Positions 34,661 through 45,532 of a stretch of 64,000 nt of DNA are shown piece by piece. Position numbers and translations under genes: made by a program. Position 1 is the first letter of the stretch. Every line of letters begins with the position of its first letter. This stretch comes from Cryptomeria japonica (taxonomy: Eukaryota; Streptophyta; Pinopsida; Cupressales; Cupressaceae), in assembly GCF_030272615.1 (NCBI RefSeq), contig NC_081414.1:769120153-769184152 (forward strand). Direction: 5' to 3'. Under the pieces are notes generated by a model. The model had not been told where the DNA came from and ran no database searches. It saw nothing but the letters and a program-made list of their open reading frames with translations.

Positions 34661-36534
34661 TCGCTCCTGACCCTTGCTGAGGGCCCAGGGCGAACTTTAT
34701 CCTAAATGCAATTTCTTGTTTTTGATGGACTTGTTAACTGGTTCCTGGCCTTGAAAGTGACCTGACTTTGCCTTGTGAAGTCGTCCGAGACTTAAATTTT
34801 GAGCAGTTTAGCCTAAAAAGGTAAAATCGCTCCTGACCCTTGCTGAGGGTCCAGGGCGAAAATGTTATTTAAGTCTTATTTGTCACTGACTTTTCTAAAT
34901 TGTTTTGTGTAGGGTCTCCTGGAAGAATGATTGGGCGCGACTCAAGGCAATTGAAGGTTTGAAGGCAAGAAAAGTGATGATTTTTGGAGACTAAAGGGAA
35001 AATCCCTCCTGACCCTTGCTGAGGGTCCAGGGCAAAATTTTGATTTCCCTCATTTTGCAGTGAAAAGAGACCAAGCTTTGAGCATGAAAGGGAAATGAAT
35101 AACTTTCTCCACCCCCTTGAAGGAATTTTGACTTGAAATGATGGAGGACCTTGTTGAAAACAAGAAAATCGCTCCTGACCCTCAGAGAGGGTCCAAGGCG
35201 AAAAATCTTATAGAGGTCATTGCTAGCCTTATTTGGTCGATTTGAGATGTCAAAGGCATGGTGGAGGACGAAGTGAGCATGTTAAAGTGTCCAGACTTGA
35301 TGAGATGAAGGAGTATTGCCCAGGAAAGACAAAATCGCTCCTGACCCTTGCTGAGGGTCCAAAGCGAAATTCTTTGTATGCACATTTTTTGACTTTTCTT
35401 GGACATGAGAACTTATTCATAGCATGAAACAAGATGACATCTTCCTTAGAAAAGAAGTTTTGAGATGAAAAGCGAAGCATTTTGGTCCAGATAGCAAAAC
35501 TTGCTCCTGACCCTTGTTGAAGGCCCAGAGCAAAATTTTCAAATGTGCATTTTTCTTGCAAGGTCAAAGTGATTTTTATGATTGGAATGGATGAAGGAAA
35601 GCATGTTTTACACGTTGAATATAATTTGGATGATCAACAAAAGAGGCAGTAAAGCCAAAATTGGAAAATCGCTCCTGACCCTCAAAGAGGGCCCAGGGCG
35701 AAAAACCTAATTTAGCACCTTTTCCTCCAAGTTTGAACAAATCTAGGCCTAGGCACGAGCTTGAAATGATGTTTAAATTGCCTTGAAGTGAAAAAGGATC
35801 ATCGAGAGTGGAGATTCTGAAGGCAATTGTAAAAATTGCTCCTGACCCTTGCTGAGGGTCCAGAGCAAATTTCCAGGATTCTCTCCTTTATTTGAAGAAT
35901 TAAGGCAAAATCTTGCTTGGACAGGAAGAGGACGTGATCTTTTATGCCTTATAGGCAATTTGAGGTCCAAAGGATGAAGGAATATGACTAAAACCAAAAA
36001 GTCGCTCCTGACCTTTGTTGAGGGTCCAGGGCGAAAAACATCAAACTTGCACTTTTTCTCCCAAATTGGATAGAGCAAAGTCTGGAAGTCAGTGAGAAAG
36101 ACTATTTGAGATGTCTTGAAGAGATTTTAAACGTTGAAAGATGCTAATTTTGAGGAAAAAATGGAAAATTGCTCCTGGCCCTTGCTGAGGGTCCAGGGCG
36201 AAATTTCCTCTAAGGACATTATTTCCTTCAAAATTGTTGATGAATTAACTCTATAGTGCAAGGAAATGGATCTTAGAAGTGACATTGAAGGGTCAACAAT
36301 CGAGCCAAGGTGGATTATAACTTAAAATTGAAAAATTGCTCCTGACCCTCAGAGAGGGTCCAGGGCGAAATCCACATTTCCACCTATTTTCCTCATGAAA
36401 AATGTCAAAATTTGAAGTGCAACGCCTTAACTAGATATCAATTTACCCTCTAGGAGATTTTCAAGTCAAGATGTGAAGTATTCAAGGTTAAAATTGCAAA
36501 ATCGCTCCTGACCCTCAGAGAGGGTCCAGGGTGA
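34661..36534 (+). repeat. Periodic hairpin array, copy C (12 units)
   Basis: Units start at 34661, 34827, 35003, 35169, 35335, 35501, 35669, 35836, 36002, 36169, 36336 and 36502. Ten of the eleven steps are 166-168 bp and one is 176. The unit is TCGCTCCTG, ACCC, a 7-base loop, GGGT, CCAGGGCGA. Compared with copy A, the inner pair T-A has become A-T on both arms. Confidence 0.9.
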
Positions 36535-36882
36535 AATCATCATAGAATTTCATCAAGCCTTGTTTTAAAAATCAATATTCTCCAATTTGCATTAGATCGC
36601 CAAAATCGCTAATTTTGAGGCATTTGGAAAATTAAAATTAAATTAGCATTAAATTAAAAGCATTTTGGCATTTAATAAATTAATTTTAAGCCTTGAGAAA
36701 ATTGAAATTTTGCTTTGGAGGCATTTAAAATTATTTTTTTATTAAATTAAAATTAAAAATAAAGCGCTCAAGGCCTAATTTTGCTTTTATTAGCCAAGTC
36801 GGCCCCCTTTTTTTTTGAAAATTTATTTATTTTTTACCTCCTTTTGCCAAGTCAGCCTAGAGGAAGCAAGGGGTGAGCGCTC

Positions 36883-36890
36883 TATATATT
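36883..36890 (+). promoter_or_regulatory. TATA box of the U3 gene (copy C)
   Basis: GAGCGCTCTATATATTGG, about 465 bp upstream of the ORF start. It lies in the same GTGAGCGCT context as in copies A and B. Confidence 0.5.
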
Positions 36891-38205
36891 GGAGGAGTTT
36901 TGTTTCACATTTCAAATCATTCAAATCATTGCCTTAAGTGCGAAATTGGAGAGCTAATTGGAGGTGCGAAATAGAGCTGGTTTGGAGCGAATTTCTTTCA
37001 AGTGTTGAAGGCTAGAAGGAAGTGGAGTTTATTCTTTTCAAGCTAGAGGAGGCGCAATTCATCCTAGAGAGGGCTTTGATCTACACTTTGCCTAGTGAAA
37101 CCTATTTTTACATCATTTCTTAGAGTTTAATACTCAAGAGGAGATATGGCGAAATCATCTTAACACCCTTGTTCAAGATTTGATTTTTAGACATTTTTTT
37201 ATAAAAGTCTAAGTATTGCATGGTTGATTAGGAAATGATAACTCTAGATTTATCATGAAGTTTCCTAATTAAAATCTTAAATCTTCCTTTTAAGTCTAAT
37301 TTCTACACTTCAAGATATAATAATAATTGTGAAATGTTGTGTAGGTGTCAAGATGGCAACTCCAAGGCCAGGAACATCTACTAGTCGCCCGGCTCTCATC
37401 AAAGAAGATCAGAAGAACGATGAATTGGAGACCAGGATCGTGTCCAAATGGAGTAATATCGGAGATACCAACTTGGGAAACTTCAATGTGAAGAAGTTTC
37501 GAGAGGTCCCCTACATTGGCAAGCCATCACCTGTTGTGAAGAAGATAATTGAAAGTGGCATCATCAAGGCGGCAGGTTTCCCTCCAACAGTCAAGTGTCA
37601 TGAGCTGATGATCGAATGTGCCCGCCATTATGACTCACAATCAAGGTCGATCGTATCCAAGGAAGGGAACACCTTAGCTTACCTTTCAGAGGAGTCTATA
37701 AGTGAAGCTCTTCATCTTCCAGAGCATAAAGATATGATTTACAAAAGTTTAGAAGGAGCCAAGTCAATGTGTGAAGATGATCTCGACACCTGTTTGAACC
37801 TCATCAACAAGAATTGGTTGCTCAAAAGTCGCCCTCGCCTGAACAAGATTCCCAACACACCGCATAGGATTGACTTCCAGGAAGAGTACAGAGATTTGAT
37901 AACTTTGCTCAATCAAGTTACAGGGGCTCCTAAAGTCTTCTACTTCGAAAAGTGGATGTTCTTCTTCATTCAAGTGATAGTCCAAGGAAAAGGAATGCTT
38001 CATTGGGGCAGAATTATTAACAATAGTCTAGATGTGCAGTTGAGAAGACTAAGGCCTACCAAATCATTCTATATGAGCTCATATGTTATATATGCCTTGA
38101 TCAGGAGTTTCGAGTATGCAAGGCTACCTCACAGAGGAGTGATCGGGAGAGGACCCGGAGAAGTGAGAGTTTGTGACTCTTATGTTCATCTGCATCATCC
38201 GCCTA

Positions 38206-39901
38206 TGTAATATCCCTTGGCTAATCTGACCCTGTTTTGCTTATATGAACACCAAGGAATATTGTCAAACATTTGGCATACAATGTTTGAAGCCGCTGTA
38301 GTGAATTCTTTCTTTGTCTTCTTTGGGTTTGTAGGCTGCAAATGAAGTTATGGAAAGCTTCTAACAATGCAAAATTGTTATAGAAATGATATACTAGCTG
38401 TTTTAGACCTTTCCACACATGTAATGACTGAAATTAACTAGTACAGCTAGTTGACATTAAGATAAACACTTGTCATGCATCCCAAAGTACACCTACAGCC
38501 ATTAGGCATTTAAGCAAACAATTGGCATGAAAGCTAAATGGCTGATCAATGTTGAATGTTACCATGAATGTGGAATATGCAAATTATATCTCCATTAAAC
38601 ATATGCAACCTCCAAATATTTCATGATATAATCATAATAGAAAATGAGGCAATGAAGTAATGATTTTCTAATACAATGACCATAGATAGAAAACCTGGTA
38701 TTTCAATGGCTGCCTTGATATATTGGTTTGATTCTCCTCATATGCAAATCCCTTGTCACATATATATAGCTGCTCAACCTCTCTAAATCCCCTTCTATAG
38801 AACACCAACTAGTGTAGCGCACTGTTCATGGCACTGTAGCGCACTATTCACGGCACTGTTCATGCGCACTGTTCATGGCACTGTAGCGCACTGTTCACGG
38901 CACTGTTCATGCGCACTGTTCATGCGCACTGTAGCAGCAAGAACAAACTTGCAATCTGCTCTTAAAACCTTGAATAATTTGTTGCCAAATAAGGATGATT
39001 CACAACCAACTATAAATGTTCTTCAACAATAAACTTCAAACCCTTGTAGAAAACTTCACCAATTTGCACAAATGAAAGAACTGAAGTATTCTTTCCCACA
39101 ACTGCAATAATTCAGGTGTTATTTCACACCTTCAAAATTACTATCAATAGGAAGTTTTCGTTTCCTATGATCAAAGAAGAAAATTGCGAAAGCCCTAGGC
39201 TCCACAATAAAAATCAATCAAAATACTATTCATCAACTGGATGCCGAGAATGAACTCTTGCCTTTCCTTTTATTCTTTCCTTAAGAGAGCTCAAACACCT
39301 TCCTGGCCAATGTGGGATAAAAGATTTATTCCCACATTAAATTATTCACTTAACACACTTTATCATATTAAAGTGACTTTATTATTATAAAGTTACTTTA
39401 GAACTTTATAATAATATTAAAATATTAAATAAATCACTTAAGTCACTTAAACTTTAATATCTCTTGATGTACTTGTCTGATTGCTAAGCCGTCTGAGCCA
39501 GGAGTCGACTCTCCCTGTTGTCCATGTGATTGGATGCCTGTCTAAAAATAGAAACCCTGAATAGTGACTTACTATAAATAGTAAGTATGTGGAACTGAGT
39601 CTAGAAATAGCTGCAAAGGCCCAATCAAGGTCGACACTGCCAATAAGCTTTGCTCAGGTGTCTTTCTATTAATAGGAACCCTGACTCTCCCAAAATAGTA
39701 ACTTACTATAAATAGTAAGTGTGCCAATCTGAGTCAAAAAACCTGTGCAAAGGCCAAAACCTGAATCCAGCTGAAGAGTAATGTCTCTAATCATCAAGTA
39801 ACTGCCACACGAGGCCCTCTATCAATAATTATTAGCCTACGAGGGTCAAATGATAGGCTAATTCTTACAAACTCCGATGCTCACAAAATGGGGACATTAC
39901 A
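38206..39901. mobile_element. Solo LTR I inside the U3 ORF of LTR C
   Basis: 1,696 bp with ends TGTAATATCCC and GGGGACATTACA, flanked by the 5-bp duplication GCCTA (38201-38205 and 39902-39906). The ends resemble those of LTR J (TGTAATGTCCCC at 46643 and GGGGACATTTCA at 48682), and both carry ACTTACTATTAATAGTAAGT-like words. They are probably related copia-type elements. No coding region or primer site is present. Confidence 0.88.
38814..38936. repeat. GCGCACTGTTCATG minisatellite in LTR I
   Basis: Several tandem or mixed copies of GCACTGTAGCGCACTGTTCA and GCGCACTGTTCATG. These are imperfect short units of 14-22 bp. Confidence 0.8.
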
Positions 39902-42367
39902 GCCTAGAAGTGACCACAAGTTAGTCAATGATACCTTCACGATGAACATCACTAGGATATTGCAAGGCGGGATTCATAATCGACTATCTCTGGATGCGCA
40001 AGAACTTGTGAAGAAGTATGGTGCATGGTTCATCCAGTTTCAAAAGTTTACATACATCAGAGTTCATGGGTATCCTTCACCTCCCTACATGTTGCCGAGG
40101 TATCCGACAGATAGAATAGTGTTACTGGAGGTAACTAGACAGTTGGTAGCTTATGCAAAGGTATCCAGACACAAACATGGAAATGGAATTCCCGTGCCTA
40201 TCATATTGGGGAATTCAGTTGAGGTATGTCCTAATACTCAAGCTTCGGAGGATGCGGAGAGGGAATTAGCCTTGTATTCATTCACCATCTTTGCCCCGCG
40301 GGAGAATTTTGATCCTCATGGTTATATGGAGGAGACAGTTGCTAGGAAGTACGGACATGAGTTTCAGGTGGAAGACTTTTGGATGAATCTCTCAAGTGAT
40401 TTAGAAGTTAAAAGAAAGATGCATTCCAGATTACCTTTAGATTTCATCAGGAAATGCAAAGTTTACAGAGTAGCTGATCAGGCCCAGGACAATGGCATAT
40501 ACCTCCAGTCGTCCTATGACAAAGAAGATAAAAGAGTGAAGATAGATTGGAATGAGCCTGAGGTTTTGGACTTGAGAGCTTTGATGGCTCCAATTTTATC
40601 ATGTACTCGCAGATGGGTGGATGTACAACATCAGAAGTTGAGAGAGAAGAACGTATCGATGACTTTTACTTTGGAGGCAAGGCCAGAGGAAGGAGAAGCA
40701 AGCGTGAGTGAGGACACTTCTCATCCTAGAGGTGCAAAAAGGAAAGAAAGACCTGAGAAAAGAGAATCTTCCAAGAAGAAGCAAGAGGCCAATCGAGATC
40801 GCCCATCAAGCACATCTTCTCGACGTGAAAAGAAGGCAAGTCAAGCTGAAGGTCAAGAGAAGATGGTACCTGAGGTTGATGAATCTATGGAATCCATGGT
40901 ACAAAATGACAAACCAGAGAAGGGACAAACACCTCAACATTCATCAAGTCAATCTCCCAGAATTGATGAGCTATAGGAAGATCAGAGAAATGATGATGAA
41001 GCAACATCTCCTTTCCGAGAAGATGAACCACTGCCTCAAGAAATACAAGTTAGAGAAACAAGATCCGCCATCCCGGATTGGTTGAAAGAGAGACTGACAA
41101 GGGTGATTGTGATTGAAGAAGAAGAAGATGTAATTGATTTGGAGAGCCTTATAGGAAATTCTCAGGAGGTAACGGAAAAGAAGAAGGACACAAAGATGTC
41201 CAAGGTGATAAGGGATGAGACAGGATCTAGGAAATTGCAAATAGCTACACCAGTAGTGGACAAGTATGAAGGTGAAATTCTTGCAGATGAGTATGATGTA
41301 GAAACATTTGAGCTTGGTCCACTCACTACTGAACAAGCAATGGATGAGGCAACCGATTCATTTGAAGCACTTAAAGACAAACTCAAGAAGAAGTGGAAAA
41401 GAATAGGAAGCTTGAGAGAGAGGTCGGTGCTTGGAGATGGTACTTTAGTCATCTCAATCAGCCCTTGAGATGTCAGGATCCAACAGTATCTCCTTTACAA
41501 GCACTTCCTCTTGATTCGGTCGGTGAGGCAGAAAGGGTCAAAAGCTTGGTTCAGCTTATGAGCTCTTGGATTGATAAATCCCACACGGTAGCCATTGAAT
41601 TTGCGACAAGGATGATGAAGACAATTCATCGAGCTATCTAGGTCCTTGGGATTATCCATAATCTATTGATAACTGTAGCCGCTTTCGCTCACACCCGAGA
41701 TGTCATCATTCCTGTCCTGCAAGTAATAAGGCAAACACCAAGACGGATCCTAGCACAAGAATAGATAATGGATGGAGGAACTCATAACCTCCTACAGTGG
41801 TTAGCTCTACTCCAAATGAAAGAGGTCCTTTTTGAAGACATCAGCACCAAATGCAATCAAGTTGAAGGTGTCATCCATCCAATTCAGGATAAAGTGTTTG
41901 AAGTATTGTGTACCATCCTTGGCTAACGGATCAAGATTGAGACAGATGTGGACATCCAGGAGTTGGGGGATAGAGTCAAGGTCATCTTTTGCAAAGAGGA
42001 GAATGTCATCGCAGATGAGCAATGGGACCTGATGTTCACTACCATGCTCCTGATTGAGAAGATCAAAGAACTCAAACCTAGATGGGAAATAGCCTTCTCG
42101 CTACTTTTGATCAGGTCATTCACTTGGAGGAACGAATGAAGAATCTTCCTGAGATTCCCATTGTTGAGATTGAAGGAATTGTGTCCAAATTCGTTGGATA
42201 TGCTAAGAAAGAGCATAGGAAAGGGAACAAGGTTCTAGAAGAAAGGTTGTTATAGGATTATGTGGCATCTTAATTATCATTGGTCTATGTTTCCTCAACT
42301 TTTGTGCCAATTAAATATTTGGCTATGCATTTAATAATGTTCATCTAAAAGGGGAACTTTTTGTAAC

Positions 42368-42385
42368 AAACCCTAATTAGGGTTT
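42368..42385. promoter_or_regulatory. Inverted telo-box palindrome (copy C)
   Basis: AAACCCTAATTAGGGTTT, about 65 bp upstream of the TATA box at 42450. Confidence 0.8.
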
Positions 42386-42449
42386 AGGTGTCAAAATCTC
42401 AGCCATTGATCTTCTTTCGATCTGGGCCGTTCATTGTAATTGAGGATGC

Positions 42450-42457
42450 TATATATA
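42450..42457 (+). promoter_or_regulatory. LTR TATA box (copy C)
   Basis: GATGCTATATATACCC, aligned with the copy A and B box. Confidence 0.7.
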
Positions 42458-44319
42458 CCCTCACTCATTTTCATTTTGTCATTAGAAATTAGAAGAAGAT
42501 TAGATATTAGATATTAGAGAGAGAGATTAGAAGAGCTTAGAGAGAAAGTTATTGTGTAGCAAGATTGAGTAGTGAAGAGAGAATTTTGAACAATTGTTGT
42601 CCATTTGGCTTTGAGATCAATAAAATATTGAAGTCATGGTGTTTTATTGCAATACTTGTGGCTATCTTCATGGTTGTTTATCTTCTTGAATCATTCTCAA
42701 TCGAAGTAGTATTTAAGTTTGAAGGACTAAGTGTTGTGCTTGATCTTTGGTGAGATTCATATCCAAACCACTAGCTTCTTACTGATTGTAAGGATGCCTT
42801 GTGTGGTCAACTGGAGATATTGAAATTGCTTGAACATCCAATCATTATTGAAATATTGATATGTATCTTTATGATAGTATCTATAGTCCTTGATGATTTG
42901 AAAATCACTAATCACCTTAGAAGATCGCATCAATTCTAGTAGAGTTGTAATTCCTTGGCAATAATGAAATTGGTAGAATCTTACCAAGACTAGCCTACAT
43001 TGAGTCATTCTTAGGATTAGATTAGAATTCATCTCTTGAAAACCCTATCTTTTGATCTTTTTTGAGAATTTGTTAGTATTAGGAAAAATCCTGTTCCTGC
43101 AATCAAGTGAGAGCAACACTGACCAGCTTTCTCAAAAAGTGCGTAAGACCCCTTGAAGAAACAACATTTACAACAACCACTGGTGCTTATCCACACGTAG
43201 AGATCCCACAACGAAGAAATTTGAAGTCACCTTGATTGATCCTTTCGCGATATCTTCAGCATTTAGAGGCTTTATTCAAGAGAGGATAAGGTACCTTTAG
43301 GTATTTTATTCTGTGTTTGATAGTGTACAAAATACACGTCAACAAAACCCTATAAGGGAAAAACCACAGTGGGAAACCTTACCCACAATCAGATGATACT
43401 ATTGCAAATAGTAAGTGTATACAAATGGGGTTTGCACATGTAGAAAGGCCAGCCGCCTAGAGCTCACTGCTCAATCACAAAATAGGAGTCACACTGACTA
43501 CAGTTGGATGGTTAAATCCAATAACAATGTACTGCTTCAATATAGCATCTGCAATGTTGGATTCAGTACTAGTTTAAGCTCTAACCATGACTGCCAAACA
43601 CCTTCATAACCTTTCCTTCAACCTTTAGATAATATCTGCATGATTCGCACAAGGACCTGCTTATTTTTCTCTACAATGATCTTCAATATTCGCACACACC
43701 CATAATATGATCTTACAATTATTTATACAAAACCCTAAGACCAAATGATAAGGTCAGCTCACTAAAGATATTACATTTAAATCAATTACAAATAAGTCTT
43801 GATGCGATACAATATATCAGCCTCAATACATTATCCAATCAATAAACCATTTACAAAACGTGTCGTGCTGATCTGGAATGGATATCATGTACTGGTTCAT
43901 AACCTAGACCTATGTGCCGGTAAAGGCAAATATGTCAACCCGATTAGACCAACAAGCAAAACACCAAATCCAAACTTCCAATCCATGTCTTTGACATAAC
44001 CAAATGATCTCCAGATGATAACAAGTCATCATCACTATCGGTGAACCATATATCCTGCCGATGAACATAATGTGGTAGTTCAACAACAAATCAATATAAC
44101 CAGAGTGCCAAATCAACAATGTACACCTCCAGAAGGATAAGTGTTGACATTAGTGACAAAACCAATGCAACACATGACGAATTCATCCATAATACCAACA
44201 CATGGAACCTCTCCTTTCAGCTCAACAACCTTCAACCATGAAGCAAATAATCAGTGAACCACGGGGATGCGTCCCCCCCCTTTTTGGGCGCGTCCCCCCA
44301 TCAGAGACGTCTCAGGGAT

Positions 44320-44548
44320 GCGGGGACGGGGACGCGACGTCCCCCGCCGTCCCGCCACCGCCACCCAAACGCCACCGGGACGTGGAGACGTCACCGCGTC
44401 TCCGCGTCTCCCAAGGAGACGTGGAGACGTCTGGGCGTCTCCTAGGGGACGTCTGGGCGTCTCTGTGGGAGACGCCTGGGCGTCTCCCCGTCCCTCAAGA
44501 GACGTCCAGGCGTCTCTCGAGGGACGGGGAGACGCCCAGGCGTCTCCC
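44320..44548. repeat. Subterminal GAGACG/CGTCTC repeats of hAT2
   Basis: Dense GAGACG and CGTCTC words with inverted pairs, such as GAGACGTCTGGGCGTCTC. The layout parallels hAT1 but the order is rearranged. Confidence 0.7.
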
Positions 44549-44567
44549 ACGTTCCCACGCGAAAAAG

Positions 44568-44984
44568 ATGGATATAGACACTATGGCACAGGAGGACCCA
44601 CTTTTGTGGTGGACTTGTCATGGCCTGAAATCTTTGACCACCACTCTAGCCATCCGTCTGCTATCCCAGGTTTCCAGTTCTTCAGCTGCTGAGAGGAACT
44701 GGTCTACATATAGCTTCATCCACTCTCTTAAGAGGAACAGACTTACCTCTAAGAGAGCAGAGAAGCTTGTGGCTGTACACAGTGCTTTGCATCTCATTAA
44801 CCGCAAGACACTTATGTACAAGGAGAGTCCAGCGGCAAGATGGGATGTAGAGCCAGAGGAACCTTCACAGATTGATGAGGATGATCCTACCACTTCAGAT
44901 GCAGGGCTAGTTGGTGTGAGCTTGAGGGACCTTGATCCTCAGGAGTCCAGCAGTTCCAGTGAGGAGGAGTTCGCAGATGATTAG
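44568..44984 (+). CDS. hAT transposase C-terminal dimerisation domain, truncated
   Basis: ATG at 44568 opens 138 residues ending at TAG 44982-44984. Residues 10-80 match the hAT family dimerisation region: LLWWTCHGLKSLTTTLAIRL, VSSSSAAERNWSTYSFIH, KRNRLTSKRAEKLVAVHSAL. The tail is acidic and serine-rich and ends SSSSEEEFADD. The domain lets transposase form multimers. The zinc finger and catalytic DDE core are absent, removed by the internal deletion that brought the GC-rich left end next to this ORF. The frame extends upstream through the GC-rich zone to 44202, but that part is repeat sequence and I do not count it. The frame is intact, unlike both hAT relics at the left of the window. Whether it is expressed is unknown. 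Confidence 0.7.
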   Translation: MDIDTMAQEDPLLWWTCHGLKSLTTTLAIRLLSQVSSSSAAERNWSTYSFIHSLKRNRLTSKRAEKLVAVHSALHLINRKTLMYKESPAARWDVEPEEPSQIDEDDPTTSDAGLVGVSLRDLDPQESSSSSEEEFADD

Positions 44985-45532
44985 AGGCCTCCATTAGCTA
45001 CAGTTTGAGTTTTCAGTTTCACTTTTCAGTTTTGTCATTTTGTATTTGACTCGTCTCTTTTGTAATGCTATTGCTACACGTATTTGTATTTGGCTACTCA
45101 TTGTAATGATGAATCATGTAATCATCTTTATTATTATAGACTTTGCAATGGCATCAGATATTCATATTTTTCGTTTTCCTTTTTCGATATTCATATGATA
45201 GAAATGAGAAATCTCCAATTTGACAATTTCATTTGTCAAATTTTATTTACTTTTAGCAATTAGTTACGTATCACTAATCTAAGTAATCTTGGTATTTCCT
45301 ATAGTTTCATTTGAAATCTAATTCTTATACTGTTATACTGTTATACATCTTTTCAAAACTAGTTTTTCAAGTACTATATGTATATATATGAGCACCACCA
45401 CCCCGCCACCCCCCCCGCCGCCGTCCCCCCGCCGTCCCCAAATTTAGGCCCTTGGTCCCCCCGTCCCGGAAACGCGTCCCCCTCGTCCCCCCGTCCCCCC
45501 GTCCCCAACGCCCGTGGAACACTGCAAATAAT

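Larger units (their letters stand above)
37353..42255 (+). pseudogene. U3-encoded protein, copy C (broken, interrupted by an LTR)
   Basis: ATG at 37353 (MATPRPGTS). The frame stays open through the position where copies A and B have a TAG, up to 38205, where LTR I is inserted. It resumes at 39907 (SDHKLVNDTFTMN) and runs to a TAG at about 40976. Later parts (41082-41468, 41393-41641, 41948-42250) lie in different frames with several stops. The N-terminal 280 residues closely match copies A and B, and most codon differences I checked in the KWSNIGDTNLGNF to YIGKPSPV region are synonymous. That indicates past selection on the protein. The charged middle keeps ESSKKKQEANRDR. Function unknown. 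Confidence 0.75.
34250..43344 (+). mobile_element. Giant-family solo LTR C, 9.1 kb with an insertion
   Basis: It runs from TATTGTGACC (34250, one base off TGTTG) to CACGTCAACA (43344), flanked by AAACC at 34245-34249 and 43345-43349. Removing the nested LTR I leaves about 7.4 kb, close to LTR A. It has all the parts: hairpin array, U3 TATA box, U3 ORF, palindrome, LTR TATA box and R/U5. With no gag-pol and a clean target duplication, it is a solo LTR left by LTR-LTR recombination. Confidence 0.92.
34013..44200 (-). mobile_element. Copia-type solo LTR H, split by giant LTR C
   Basis: It runs from TGTTAGGAACCGGG at 34013 to CCATAATACCAACA at 44200, flanked by the 5-bp duplication CATGG (34008-34012 and 44201-44205). 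Without the nested LTR C it is about 1.1 kb. It has no coding region or primer site. The GAGAGGGGGGGTTGAAT and AAACCACAGTGGGAAA blocks suggest the copia R/U5 side is at the left, so it reads leftward. Confidence 0.85.
44252..45524 (+). mobile_element. hAT deletion derivative (hAT2) with 8-bp target duplication
   Basis: Terminal inverted repeats are CAGTGAACCACGGGG (left) and CCCGTGGAACACTG (right), flanked by CAAATAAT at 44244-44251 and 45525-45532. An 8-bp duplication and CAGTG ends are hAT hallmarks. Both subterminal zones are GC-rich: GAGACG repeats on the left, CCCCGTCCCC repeats on the right. Only the C-terminal part of a transposase remains, so it must have moved with transposase supplied in trans. 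Confidence 0.93.

Noticed and set aside
35182-36078. Minus-strand frames with repeated GPSARVRSDF-like text in LTR C
   Set aside because: Antisense readings of the hairpin array.
44202-44567. N-terminal extension of the hAT2 ORF
   Set aside because: It is open only because of the GAGACG repeats; recognisable transposase starts after 44568.
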